Below the pieces are notes generated by a model. It was not told the DNA's origin. It worked only from the letters and a program-made list of their open reading frames with translations, and searched no databases. Position numbers and translations under genes: made by a program. Shown here one piece after another: positions 1 to 8,656 of a DNA stretch of 64,000 bases. The stretch is from an uncultured Clostridia bacterium (GTDB taxonomy: Bacteria; Bacillota; Clostridia; Christensenellales; Borkfalkiaceae), in contig CAJGDO010000001.1 in NCBI GenBank assembly GCA_904502225.1, forward strand, positions 16,778-80,777, given 5' to 3'. Position 1 is the stretch's first letter. Every line of letters starts with the position of its first letter.

Positions 1-1
1 T

Positions 2-1339
2 AAAATTCCACATTTAATAAAAACTTTGATTATCGGCTTAATACTTTTATTTTACAGTGGTGTTTGTTCTTTTTCGGCATCTTCGATAAGGGCAACAATA
101 ATGACCGTGGTTTCACTTTTTGCTATTAGTAAAGGGCAAAGGTATGACGGGATAACCGCACTTTCACTTTCAGCAATCATAATTCTATTGTTGTCGCCAA
201 TGCAATTATTGTGCGTTGGTTTTCAACTTTCTTTTGCCGTTGCGTTTGGAATAATTTTGCTAACAAAACCTATTGCAAAACTATTCAAATTCTTGCCAAA
301 AAAGGTGGCAAATTCTTTGGGCGTTGTGCTATCGGCACAAATCTTTTCAATCCCAATTTGCCTTTATGCTTTCGGGTATTTTTCAACCATATCGGTAGCA
401 ATAAATTTGCTGTTTATACCTATCGTTTCAGTCGTTTATATTTTAACGCTATTTGCAACCGTTTTAGGCGGTATATTTTCTATTGCAAGCATAACTCTTT
501 TCCCGTCCAATTACATATTCAAACTCTTTAACTATCTTATCACACTTTTTGATTATCATACTTTTATCATTGGCGGAATAGTTTTAGGTGGCGGGGCAAT
601 TTTCTATTATTTAATTGCATTTGTTTTAAGTGGCTTTTTCAACCTAAAAATAAAAGCAAAAACTATTATTTCAACCGTTATGGCTTTGATAATGGTTTCA
701 TCTATAATAGTCGTCAACAACCTAAACTATAACAGTGCAAAAATTTACGTAAGCAGTGCTGATACCATAAGTGCAACCTATATTTCGTATAAGGACCAAA
801 ACACGCTGGTGGTCAGCGACGTCAATTACGTTTACTCTGTTTCACGCTTAAAAAGGGCTATGGAAAAGACTAACGATAAAGAAATAGATAACGTTGTGCT
901 TTTAGGTGGATATACTGTTGACCTGCAAGTGTTTATAACAAAATTATTGTCAGTTTGCTCGGTAAAAAAGGTTTTCTATTATGGCGAAAGGCAAGAGATT
1001 ATGGAACAAGTTTGCCAAAATTCTTTCCCAAAAATTCAACTTATTAACTTTTTGGATAATCAAACCTTGCCTATACAAAACTTTAACCCAAAAACAAGTT
1101 TAGACGGAAGAGTTTTGATAGGGGAGATAAGCAAAAAGAAAACGGCAATATTTTCTATGCTTGGGCAAAACCCTGTAAACTTTACGCCAATCGGCACGGG
1201 CTTTGATTTAATGATATGTCTAGATAGGGCAGAAAGCATTTTAAGCACTTATTTGCCAGACCATGCAATATCGTATAAATATAGTAATATTTATAAAAAT
1301 GCCGTAAATAATGGCAATATCTTGGTTAAATTCACTTAA
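2..1339 (+). CDS. comEC: ComEC/Rec2 family DNA-uptake channel, C-terminal part (5' end outside window)
   Basis: ComEC forms the inner-membrane channel that takes up single-stranded DNA. The reading frame is open to the left edge, so the N-terminal domain lies outside the window; a TTG at 26 is only an internal codon. Visible residues show the family's competence-domain signature (FSASSIRATIM followed by a GFQLSFAVAFGI segment) and about six to seven hydrophobic helices up to about residue 230. The last 200 residues are soluble and occupy the place of the metallo-beta-lactamase-like domain of long ComEC proteins, but I see no HxHxDH metal motif, so that domain is either degenerate or unrelated. 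holA follows, the usual Bacillota neighbour of comEC. The family call is secure; the state of the tail is uncertain. Confidence 0.85.
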   Translation, partial: KIPHLIKTLIIGLILLFYSGVCSFSASSIRATIMTVVSLFAISKGQRYDGITALSLSAIIILLLSPMQLLCVGFQLSFAVAFGIILLTKPIAKLFKFLPKKVANSLGVVLSAQIFSIPICLYAFGYFSTISVAINLLFIPIVSVVYILTLFATVLGGIFSIASITLFPSNYIFKLFNYLITLFDYHTFIIGGIVLGGGAIFYYLIAFVLSGFFNLKIKAKTIISTVMALIMVSSIIVVNNLNYNSAKIYVSSADTISATYISYKDQNTLVVSDVNYVYSVSRLKRAMEKTNDKEIDNVVLLGGYTVDLQVFITKLLSVCSVKKVFYYGERQEIMEQVCQNSFPKIQLINFLDNQTLPIQNFNPKTSLDGRVLIGEISKKKTAIFSMLGQNPVNFTPIGTGFDLMICLDRAESILSTYLPDHAISYKYSNIYKNAVNNGNILVKFT

Positions 1340-1413
1340 AAGTGTAAAAAGTAAAAGTAATATCGTTGCAAAAAAGCATAAAAAGTGTTAAAATACATAA
1401 GAGGAAGTTTGTT

Positions 1414-2379
1414 TTGAAATATACAGAGTTTAAAAACGGCCTTAATAACGGTCAAGAATATTCCATATATTTGTTTGAAGGTGAGGACGCTTTTTTTAGA
1501 GAAAGTGGCGTTTCCCTTTTAAAAAATAAGTTTGTTCAAGAGCCATCGTTAAACTTTGTCAATTTGCAATCAGACACGCCCGTAAACCAAATTATAACGT
1601 CGCTTGAAGGCTACCCGTTTATGAGCCAAAAGCGTATGACCTTGATTAGAGAGTTTTACCCAAAGCAAGAAGTTTTTAAGGCGGGGCTTAAAGGCTATCT
1701 AGACGACCCTTTATCGACAAGCATTTTAGTCATCTTAAACGAAAAACCTTGTGAGCCACTAAAAAAGTTTGCATCAGTTTGCGTGGTTGATTGCTCAAAG
1801 GCCGACACGAGTTTGCTAATAAAGTGGATAAAGGCTGAATGTTCGTTATCGGGTGTCAGTATTGACGGCGAAACGGCAAAAACGTTAAGCGAGTTTTGCC
1901 TTTCGGATATGACAAGAATAAAGACCGAAACGCATAAACTTATAGCATATGCTCAAAGTGGCGGAACAATAACAATTCAAGACGTCAATAATTTGGTCGC
2001 AAGAGATTTAGAATATAAAGTGTACGAACTAACCGATTATATAGGCAAGAAAAATTTTGACAAGGCGTTGCTTTTAATCAGTGATATGACGGGGAAGGGC
2101 GAGCCGGCAAGTAGGATACTTTCGTATATTTACAATTATTTTAGAAGGCTTTTGCACGTTTCAATAAGCGATATGTCAAACTCTGAAATCGCAGAGGCGT
2201 TTGCCGTTAAAGAGTTTGCAGTTTCAAAGATGAAACAACAAGCCTCAATGTTTAAGAAAAAGGCGTTAAAAAATGCGGTGGATATGCTTTGCTTGGCAGA
2301 CTTTAATATAAAAAGTGGCTTGGCTGATGGGGAATGTTATTCGTATTTAACAATATTTAAGATAATGACCGAAAAGTAG
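1414..2379 (+). CDS. holA: DNA polymerase III delta subunit
   Basis: This is the clamp-loader delta subunit, which opens the beta sliding clamp during replication. The protein is about 321 residues, normal for the family. It has an N-terminal AAA-like domain (YLFEGEDAFF near the start) and a C-terminal collar region with the family pattern of helices. I chose the TTG at 1414 because GAGGAAG lies 6 nt upstream (1401-1407). The in-frame TTG at 1366 has no ribosome binding site and would add a basic stretch unlike HolA. It lies between comEC and cdaA on the same strand, 8 nt before cdaA. The comEC-holA order is common in Bacillota and supports the call. Confidence 0.88.
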   Translation: MKYTEFKNGLNNGQEYSIYLFEGEDAFFRESGVSLLKNKFVQEPSLNFVNLQSDTPVNQIITSLEGYPFMSQKRMTLIREFYPKQEVFKAGLKGYLDDPLSTSILVILNEKPCEPLKKFASVCVVDCSKADTSLLIKWIKAECSLSGVSIDGETAKTLSEFCLSDMTRIKTETHKLIAYAQSGGTITIQDVNNLVARDLEYKVYELTDYIGKKNFDKALLLISDMTGKGEPASRILSYIYNYFRRLLHVSISDMSNSEIAEAFAVKEFAVSKMKQQASMFKKKALKNAVDMLCLADFNIKSGLADGECYSYLTIFKIMTEK

Positions 2380-2387
2380 GTGAAGAA

Positions 2388-3218
2388 ATGGATTTAGCAA
2401 AAAAATTAAGTAAATTTTATCAATATATGATGACTTCAGAAGGTTTAGTTGCCATTGTTGTCAGCATATTCGTGTTTACAGTGCTTTATTATTATATGAT
2501 AAAGTTTTTGTTCGACAATGAATCGGGGGCTTTGGCAATCTTATTCGTGTTCGTTATGATAATAGCGGGTGCTATCATTTCTTTTGTGGATAAAATCAAC
2601 AGTGCAATCTATTTAATCGTGCCAGCAATTTTCGTTATGGGCATATTGATACTTTATTCGGTTGAAATTAAGCGTTTGATTTGGGCAAGAAGAAACACCA
2701 AACTTTTGGATGCAAAGCACGGCGAAGGAATTTCTTATGACGAAGATAAGGTGCAACACTGTATTGCAGAAATTATAAAAGCACTTCAAAATATGGCTAA
2801 AAACGACGTGGGTGCAATCCTTGTTTTAACAGCGGGCAGTTTTCCAACCCAAATACTTGACAGTGGCGTTCGCCTTGAAAGTGATATAAGCAGTGAATTG
2901 ATTGAAAGCGTGTTTTTCCCAAAAACACCACTTCACGACGGGGCAATGATAATAACCGGAACAAAAATCACGGCAGCAGGTTGCTTCTTGCCACTTTCTC
3001 AAAATATAGAAAACATACCAAAAGACCTTGGAACAAGACATAGGGCAGGCATCGGTGTGACCGAGACTATTGACGTTATTTCGTTTATCGTTTCAGAAGA
3101 AACGGGTATTATTTCAATAGCAAGGGCGGGCAAGATTATCAGATATGCTGATACCGAAGCATTGAAGAAAGTTCTTTCAAAATATTATTGGCAAGAACTT
3201 GAAAGTGCACGCAAGTAG
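2388..3218 (+). CDS. cdaA: Diadenylate cyclase CdaA (c-di-AMP synthase)
   Basis: It makes cyclic di-AMP from two ATP at the membrane; this messenger controls potassium, osmolyte and wall homeostasis in Bacillota. The 276-residue protein has three N-terminal membrane helices (about residues 18-90), a short linker helix and a DAC (DisA_N) domain. Both catalytic signatures are present: DGA at 184-186 and RHR at 217-219. GTGAAGAA precedes the ATG. In most Bacillota the next genes are cdaR and glmM. Here cdaA is followed 9 nt downstream by a 44-codon membrane ORF, and no YbbR-repeat regulator is visible in the window. Function is very likely; the missing regulator is the oddity. Confidence 0.93.
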   Translation: MDLAKKLSKFYQYMMTSEGLVAIVVSIFVFTVLYYYMIKFLFDNESGALAILFVFVMIIAGAIISFVDKINSAIYLIVPAIFVMGILILYSVEIKRLIWARRNTKLLDAKHGEGISYDEDKVQHCIAEIIKALQNMAKNDVGAILVLTAGSFPTQILDSGVRLESDISSELIESVFFPKTPLHDGAMIITGTKITAAGCFLPLSQNIENIPKDLGTRHRAGIGVTETIDVISFIVSEETGIISIARAGKIIRYADTEALKKVLSKYYWQELESARK

Positions 3219-3227
3219 GGGGAAAAT

Positions 3228-3362
3228 ATGGATATTAAACAAAATAGAAACGAAAACGTTGAAACTAAAAGCGGTGCAAAAACATTTTGGAAAAACGTTG
3301 GCTTTATTGCCTTGGCTTTGTTGGTTGCGGTAATTACCGTTTTCGTGTTAAATATTGATTAG
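3228..3362 (+). CDS. Small single-pass membrane protein (44 aa), unknown function
   Basis: This short ORF encodes a polar N-terminal segment of about 20 residues, then one hydrophobic helix (about residues 24-41, GFIALALLVAVITVFVLN) and an immediate stop. An AGGGGGA stretch lies about 5 nt before the ATG. It sits 9 nt after cdaA and 14 nt before the DUF1015 gene, so it is probably co-transcribed. Its position matches that of cdaR, whose products also begin with a cytoplasmic stub and one helix, but the YbbR repeats are absent. It could be a reduced CdaA partner or an unrelated micro-protein. No family is recognised. Confidence 0.55.
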   Translation: MDIKQNRNENVETKSGAKTFWKNVGFIALALLVAVITVFVLNID

Positions 3363-3376
3363 TAAAGGAATTACTT

Positions 3377-4606
3377 ATGGACAAAAAAGTACTTATTGCA
3401 GATAACATTTTATTACCAAACACTTCAGATATGTCTGCTTGGGCGTGCATTGCTTGTGACCAGTTTACAAGCGAGCCTGAATATTGGAACGAACTTGCAA
3501 GCCAAGTTAAAGGCAAAAAGACCACTTTGGACTTAACTTTGCCAGAAATTTACCTTGAAGACAACGCTGACCTTCGCATTGAAAAGATAAATCAAAATAT
3601 TAAAAACTACTTAAACGACGGCAGTTTTGTTAAACTTGATAAAGGCTTTATTTTAACGGTAAGGTCAACCCCTTTTGTTGAGCGTAGAATTGGGCTTATG
3701 GCAACTATTGACCTTGAAGAATATGAATATTCACAAAAGAGTGAAAGCCTTATTCGTGCAACCGAAGGCACAATTGAAGAAAGAATCCCACCAAGACTAA
3801 AAATTAGAAAAGATGCAGACGTTGAATTCCCACACATTATGGTGTTATACGATGATGAAAATAGGGAAATAACCGAAACTCTTTATAAAAATAGAGAAAA
3901 ATATAAAAAAGTTTACGACTTTACCCTTAATATGAAAGGCGGAAAAATTGAAGGCTATTTCATTGATGATTATAAGGAAGTTATAGACAAGTTTTATGCT
4001 CTGCTTGACACGGACAGGCTTGTTAAAAAATACGGAAAGGACGATAAGTTCTTATTCGCAGTTGGCGATGGCAACCACTCGTTAGCAACGGCAAAAACGC
4101 ACTGGAATAACCTTAAAAAGACAATTCCTTGTCAATCAAGAAAAACTCATCCAGCAAGATACGCTCTTGTTGAACTTGTCAACGTTTATGATGAAGGCAT
4201 ATATTTTGAACCTATCCATAGATACGTTTTCGGGGTTGATAAAGATAAGTTCTTAAAAGGCTTAAAGGCTGTAAACGGTGGCAAAATGCGTGTTTATGAC
4301 GGCAAGGCTTTAACAAACCAAGATGGTGACAGCGATTTGCCAACAGGCATTCGTGCAGTTGACGCTTATATTAAGCAATTCATTGAAGAAAACGGTGGAA
4401 CGGTTGATTACGTACACGGTGATGAAAACTTGCAAAAATTAGTCAATGGTAGAGAAGATGCTGTTGGAATTTTGTTTGAAAAACTCGATAAAGGCGATTT
4501 GTTTAGGTACGTGTCTAAAAACGGTGCCTTTCCAAGAAAAACCTTTTCGATGGGGGAAGGGATAGAGAAAAGATATTATTTAGAAGGAAGAAGGATTACA
4601 AAATGA
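3377..4606 (+). CDS. DUF1015 family protein
   Basis: The 409-residue protein matches the DUF1015 family, whose conserved D-G-N/H-H-R-like loop is seen here as VGDGNHS (residues 229-235). Other typical features are the ACDQFTSEPEYW segment near residue 26 and a C-terminal PRKTFSMGEG stretch. Members of this family are related to the ParB/sulfiredoxin-fold serine kinase SerK of archaea and are often found near serine-pathway genes; whether this protein has such activity is unknown. AAAGGA precedes the ATG. Its stop codon overlaps the start of the aspartokinase gene (ATGA), so the two are translationally coupled, which fits an amino-acid metabolism role. Confidence 0.75.
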   Translation: MDKKVLIADNILLPNTSDMSAWACIACDQFTSEPEYWNELASQVKGKKTTLDLTLPEIYLEDNADLRIEKINQNIKNYLNDGSFVKLDKGFILTVRSTPFVERRIGLMATIDLEEYEYSQKSESLIRATEGTIEERIPPRLKIRKDADVEFPHIMVLYDDENREITETLYKNREKYKKVYDFTLNMKGGKIEGYFIDDYKEVIDKFYALLDTDRLVKKYGKDDKFLFAVGDGNHSLATAKTHWNNLKKTIPCQSRKTHPARYALVELVNVYDEGIYFEPIHRYVFGVDKDKFLKGLKAVNGGKMRVYDGKALTNQDGDSDLPTGIRAVDAYIKQFIEENGGTVDYVHGDENLQKLVNGREDAVGILFEKLDKGDLFRYVSKNGAFPRKTFSMGEGIEKRYYLEGRRITK

Positions 4607-5922
4607 TAAAGGTATGTAAATTCGGCGGAACGTCAATGGCGGACGCAAAGGCAATGACTCAAGCAAAAAATATAATTGAAAGCGATGCATCAAGAAGATA
4701 CGTTGTTGTTTCAGCACCTGGTAAAAGGTTTAAGGACGATATTAAGATTACCGATATGCTTTATAAGTGTAATCAAGAAGTTTTAGAAACGGGTTCTTGC
4801 GAAAAGAGTTTTAGTATAATTAGAGCAAGATTTATCGAAATTGTTAAAGATTTAGGCGTTAATCTTGATATCGAAGAAATTTTAAGCGAAACCCAAGAAG
4901 CGATTGAAGAAACAAAGAGTGCAGATTTTGCTGCATCTAGAGGCGAATATTTAAGTGCAAGAATTTTTGCCGCATTTTTGGGGGTTGAGTTTGTTGACTG
5001 TGCTGAAATGGTTAGGTTTGACAGACACGGAAAATTAAACGACGATTACACCGACGATAAGGTTGCAAGCAGGCTTGCAAACGTTGAAAGGGCAGTTATC
5101 CCAGGGTTTTATGGCAAGAATTTTCAAGGCGAAATTAAAACGTTCAGCCGTGGCGGAAGTGATATCACGGGTTCTATTATCGCACGTGGCGTTAAGGCAG
5201 ACTTGTATGAAAACTGGACGGACGTTAGCGGGTTTTTAGTTTGCGACCCAAGAATTGTTCCAGAAGCAAAGGCTATTAAGCAAATCACTTATAAAGAAGT
5301 TAGGGAACTTTCGTATATGGGTGCATCAGTATTGCACGCAGAAGCAATTGCACCTGTTATGAAAAGGCGTATCCCAATCAACATTAAAAACACCTTTAAG
5401 CCAGAGGATAAGGGCACAATGATTGTTCCAAACGACCAATATAAGGCTGAAGAAGGCGACAGTGTTATCACAGGTATTGCAGGAAAGAAAAACTTTACGG
5501 TTTTATTGATTGAAAAGGCTATGATGAACGCTGAAGTTGGCTTTATTCGTAAAGTATTATCAGTTGTTGAACATTATGGTGTGTGTGTTGAACACTTGCC
5601 ATCTGGTATTGACACACTTTCAGTTGTTTTAGAAAGTGAACAACTTAAAAACGGCGTATTAAACGAAATGGTGAACGAAATTAGAGAAAACGTTAACCCA
5701 GATTACGTGCACGTTATCGAAAATATGTCTTTAATTGCAACCGTTGGTCACGGAATGGCAATGCGTTCAGGCACGGCATCAACTCTGTTTAATGCACTTG
5801 CAAAAGAGAATATCAATATTCGTATGATTGACCAAGGTTCAAGCGAATTAAACATTATAATCGGTGTAAGCAACGCTGATTATGAAAAGTGCATTAACGC
5901 AATTTACCACGCATTTATTTAA
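4603..5922 (+). CDS. lysC: Aspartate kinase
   Basis: It phosphorylates L-aspartate to aspartyl-4-phosphate, the first step to lysine, threonine, methionine and diaminopimelate. The 439-residue protein starts with the KFGGTS nucleotide/substrate motif (residues 6-11), has the catalytic kinase core to about residue 290 (SRGGSDITGS in the middle), and ends with a tandem ACT regulatory region (about 300-439) expected to bind lysine or threonine. The length suits a monofunctional clostridial-type enzyme. The ATG overlaps the preceding stop by 4 nt and a strong hairpin terminator follows. No lysine riboswitch is visible nearby. The exact paralogue class (lysC, dapG or thrA-like) cannot be decided, so the symbol is generic. 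Confidence 0.9.
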   Translation: MIKVCKFGGTSMADAKAMTQAKNIIESDASRRYVVVSAPGKRFKDDIKITDMLYKCNQEVLETGSCEKSFSIIRARFIEIVKDLGVNLDIEEILSETQEAIEETKSADFAASRGEYLSARIFAAFLGVEFVDCAEMVRFDRHGKLNDDYTDDKVASRLANVERAVIPGFYGKNFQGEIKTFSRGGSDITGSIIARGVKADLYENWTDVSGFLVCDPRIVPEAKAIKQITYKEVRELSYMGASVLHAEAIAPVMKRRIPINIKNTFKPEDKGTMIVPNDQYKAEEGDSVITGIAGKKNFTVLLIEKAMMNAEVGFIRKVLSVVEHYGVCVEHLPSGIDTLSVVLESEQLKNGVLNEMVNEIRENVNPDYVHVIENMSLIATVGHGMAMRSGTASTLFNALAKENINIRMIDQGSSELNIIIGVSNADYEKCINAIYHAFI

Positions 5923-5949
5923 TAAAATATCTATTTTATTAACATATTG

Positions 5950-5980
5950 AAAAGCAAGCCCTAAAAAGGCTTGCTTTTTT
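5950..5980 (+). terminator. Rho-independent terminator after aspartate kinase
   Basis: The arms AAAGCAAGCC and GGCTTGCTTT pair perfectly around a short loop and are followed by a T tract. It closes the comEC-to-lysC gene run. Confidence 0.88.
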
Positions 5981-6061
5981 CAATTTAAGCCATAAAAAAC
6001 GGGTGTCTTTTTGTGCAAATAGTTAGAAAAAATTTATAAACTTTTTTCATTATTATTATAG

Positions 6062-6067
6062 TATAAT
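6062..6067 (+). promoter_or_regulatory. Probable -10 element for malic enzyme
   Basis: A perfect TATAAT lies 57 nt before the malic enzyme ATG, in the gap after the preceding terminator. The -35 position (about 6039-6044, AACTTT) is a poor match, so only the -10 is claimed. Confidence 0.45.
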
Positions 6068-6123
6068 GATATAGGAAATTTTTAAGCATAAGGGCTTGAA
6101 GATGATTCTTAATGGAGGGCAAA

Positions 6124-7305
6124 ATGGATTACGCAAAAGAATCGTTAAGATTGCATGGTGAATGGAAAGGTAAAATTGGTATTGTGACAAAAATGAAACT
6201 TGAAAATAAAGATGATTTGTCTTTGGCATATACCCCAGGTGTTGCATCGCCTTGTATGGAAATTAATAAAGATTATAACAAATCTTTTGAACTTACAGGC
6301 AGAGGCAATTTAGTTGCAGTTATTACTGATGGAACGGCTGTTTTGGGGCTTGGCGATATTGGCCCAGAAGCAGGTATGCCGGTTATGGAAGGTAAATGTG
6401 CTTTATTTAAGGCTTTTGGTGACGTTGATGCTATCCCACTTTGCATTAGAAGCAAAAGCGTTGATGAAATAGTGCAAACAGTTAAACTTTTGGCAGGCAG
6501 TTTTGGTGGCGTTAATCTTGAAGATATTTCTGCACCAAGATGCTTTGAAATTGAAAAAAGGTTAAAAGAAGATAAAGAAGTTGATATTCCTATATTCCAC
6601 GATGACCAACACGGCACTGCAATCGTTTGCGTTGCTGCTTGTATAAATGCACTTAAATTTGTTGGTAAAAAGTGGGAAGACGTTAGCATTGTGTTTAGTG
6701 GTGCAGGGGCAGCAGGTGAAGCAATTGCAAAACTTATGATGACAATGGGTGCAAGAGACGTTGTAATGTGTGATAGACACGGCATCATTTATAAGGGCAG
6801 AGAAATTGGTATGAACGAGGCAAAGGAAGAAATTGCCGAGTTTTCAAACAAATTAAACAAAAAAGGTAGTTTAGAACAAGCACTTGTTGGTGCAGATATT
6901 TTTGTTGGTGTAAGCTCGCCAGGTCTTTTAACTCAAGATATGGTCCGCTCTATGAATAAAGGTGCAATCGTAATGCCAATGGCAAACCCAACCCCTGAAA
7001 TTATGCCAGATTTAGCAATCGAAGCGGGTGCAGCAGTTGTTGGAACGGGCAGAAGCGATTTCCCAAACCAAATTAACAACGTGTTGGCTTTCCCTGGAAT
7101 ATTTAGGGGTGCACTTGATTGTAGGGCAACCGATATTAACGAAGAAATGAAAGTTGCAGCAGCAAAGGCTATTGCATCTTTAGTTAGTGATGAAGAATTA
7201 AAAGCAGACTATATTATTCCATCACCATTTGATAAAAGGGTTGCACCAGCAGTTGCAAAAGCCGTTAAGGAAGCAGCAATAAAAACAGGTGTAAACAGAA
7301 TTTAA
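6124..7305 (+). CDS. NAD(P)-dependent malic enzyme (oxaloacetate-decarboxylating)
   Basis: It converts malate to pyruvate and CO2 with reduction of NAD(P), linking C4 acids to pyruvate. The protein is about 393 residues, typical of the short bacterial form. Key segments are YTPGVASPCMEI near residue 35, GLGDIGPEAGMPVMEGK, the IFHDDQHGTAIV metal/substrate segment, and a Rossmann site FSGAGAAGEAI near residue 190. I chose the ATG at 6124 because GGAGGG lies 5 nt upstream; the ATG at 6112 sits just before that ribosome binding site and is unlikely. The gene appears monocistronic, between its own -10 element and a terminator. Cofactor preference cannot be read from the sequence. Confidence 0.92.
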   Translation: MDYAKESLRLHGEWKGKIGIVTKMKLENKDDLSLAYTPGVASPCMEINKDYNKSFELTGRGNLVAVITDGTAVLGLGDIGPEAGMPVMEGKCALFKAFGDVDAIPLCIRSKSVDEIVQTVKLLAGSFGGVNLEDISAPRCFEIEKRLKEDKEVDIPIFHDDQHGTAIVCVAACINALKFVGKKWEDVSIVFSGAGAAGEAIAKLMMTMGARDVVMCDRHGIIYKGREIGMNEAKEEIAEFSNKLNKKGSLEQALVGADIFVGVSSPGLLTQDMVRSMNKGAIVMPMANPTPEIMPDLAIEAGAAVVGTGRSDFPNQINNVLAFPGIFRGALDCRATDINEEMKVAAAKAIASLVSDEELKADYIIPSPFDKRVAPAVAKAVKEAAIKTGVNRI

Positions 7306-7317
7306 TTTTTTAATAAG

Positions 7318-7345
7318 AAAAGGCAAAAATCATTTGCCTTTTTTA
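7318..7345 (+). terminator. Terminator after malic enzyme
   Basis: AAAAGGCAAA pairs with TTTGCCTTTT across a 5-nt loop, followed by a T-rich tract. Confidence 0.85.
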
Positions 7346-7354
7346 TTTTTTTAA

Positions 7355-7383
7355 AAGACATTTGCATTATTTTTTGGTATAAT
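7355..7383 (+). promoter_or_regulatory. Promoter of the iron-type alcohol dehydrogenase gene
   Basis: A -35 AAGACA (7355-7360) and a perfect -10 TATAAT (7378-7383) are separated by 17 nt, 30 nt before the start codon. Confidence 0.6.
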
Positions 7384-7413
7384 ATGAATTAAGAAATTAA
7401 GGAGAAGGGCAAA

Positions 7414-8583
7414 ATGTTAGATTTTACTTTTAATACGCCAACAACCGTTTATTTTGGCAGGGACAAGCATTTAGAAGTAGGCAAAATTATAAACTCTTTG
7501 GGCTATAAAAAAATAATGATACTATATGGCAAGCGAAGTATAATTAAAAGCGGCTTGCTTAACCAAGTTATAAAAGTGTTAAATGAATACAATATAGAAT
7601 TTATTAAAATGGGTGGTGTTGAGCCTAACCCAAAGATAGAATTTGTTAGAGATGCTATCAAGGTTGCAAAAGACAATCAAGTTGACTTGATTTTAGCAGT
7701 TGGTGGTGGAAGCACTATCGATTCGTCAAAATACACCGCACTTGGTGCAAAATATAATGGTGACGTTATGGACTTTGCTTTGGGTAAAGCCGTGCCAACA
7801 GACGCCATCCCTGTCGGATGTATATTAACTCATTCGGCGGCGGGCAGTGAAATGAGTTGTTCTGCCGTTATAACCGATTTATCAATCAATAAGAAAAAAG
7901 GTTGCACAACCCAATTTAACAGGCCAAAATTTGCAATTATGAACCCTGAATTGACCTTTAGCGTAAGCAAATATCAAACGGCTTGTGGAATTGTTGACAT
8001 AATGTCGCACACTATGGAAAGATATTTCACACTTTGTCCACCAACCCCTTTGACAGATGGGATTGCAGAAAGTTTATTAAGGTCGGTTATTGAGGCGGGT
8101 AAAAAGGTTATGGAAAACCCAACCGATTACGATGCAAGGGCAACTATAATGTGGGCATCAAGCCTATCACACAACGGCTTAACCGGTTGTGGCAGAGAAG
8201 AATTTTTGGCAGTACACCAACTTGAACACGCTTTAAGCGGTGAGTTTGACAGTGTTGCACACGGAGCGGGGCTTGCAGTGTTGTTTCCTGCGTGGGCTAA
8301 ATACGTTTATAAAGCAAACCTTCCAAGGTTTGCAACTTTTGCACGAAACGTTTGGGGCGTTAACGAAATAGATGATGAAAAAGCATCGCTAAAAGGCATA
8401 GAGAAAATGAGCGAGTTTTTCATTAGTTTAGGTATGCCAAAGAGTTTAAGAGAGTTCGGCATAGAAGGTGGAAAAGAAGATAGGCTTGCCGACTTATGCA
8501 CCAACTTTAAGTCACGCACAATTAAAAGCCAAAAAATGCTTGGTTTTAGCGAATGTAAAGAAATTTTTGAAAGTTGTTATTGA
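7414..8583 (+). CDS. Iron-containing alcohol dehydrogenase (butanol dehydrogenase-like)
   Basis: This group III metal-dependent alcohol dehydrogenase probably reduces an aldehyde to an alcohol with NAD(P)H during fermentation. The 389-residue length matches the BdhA/YugJ/YqhD branch. The AVGGGSTIDSSK nucleotide motif lies near residue 95. The Fe/Zn ligand region appears as VDIMSHTMERYF, and a later HQLEHAL plus VAHGAGLAVLFPAW supply the remaining histidines. GGAG precedes the ATG. It has its own promoter and no close partner, so the physiological substrate (butanal, acetaldehyde or another aldehyde) cannot be assigned. Confidence 0.9.
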   Translation: MLDFTFNTPTTVYFGRDKHLEVGKIINSLGYKKIMILYGKRSIIKSGLLNQVIKVLNEYNIEFIKMGGVEPNPKIEFVRDAIKVAKDNQVDLILAVGGGSTIDSSKYTALGAKYNGDVMDFALGKAVPTDAIPVGCILTHSAAGSEMSCSAVITDLSINKKKGCTTQFNRPKFAIMNPELTFSVSKYQTACGIVDIMSHTMERYFTLCPPTPLTDGIAESLLRSVIEAGKKVMENPTDYDARATIMWASSLSHNGLTGCGREEFLAVHQLEHALSGEFDSVAHGAGLAVLFPAWAKYVYKANLPRFATFARNVWGVNEIDDEKASLKGIEKMSEFFISLGMPKSLREFGIEGGKEDRLADLCTNFKSRTIKSQKMLGFSECKEIFESCY

Positions 8584-8598
8584 TAGAAAGTTAAATCG

Positions 8599-8627
8599 TT
8601 GATTTATAACTTAAATTATGATAAAAT
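8599..8627 (+). promoter_or_regulatory. Promoter of the phosphohexomutase gene
   Basis: TTGATT (8599-8604) and TAAAAT (8622-8627) are spaced by 17 nt, 29 nt before the start codon. Confidence 0.55.
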
Positions 8628-8656
8628 AATGTTAATATTCGTATTAGGAGAATAAA

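Noticed and set aside
6112..6123. ATG at 6112 as the malic enzyme start
   Set aside because: The sequence between it and 6124 is the ribosome binding site GGAGGG for the second ATG.
6273..6788. 171-codon open frame on the minus strand inside the malic enzyme gene
   Set aside because: It is fully antisense to a well-conserved gene, has no ribosome binding site and shows no protein family features.
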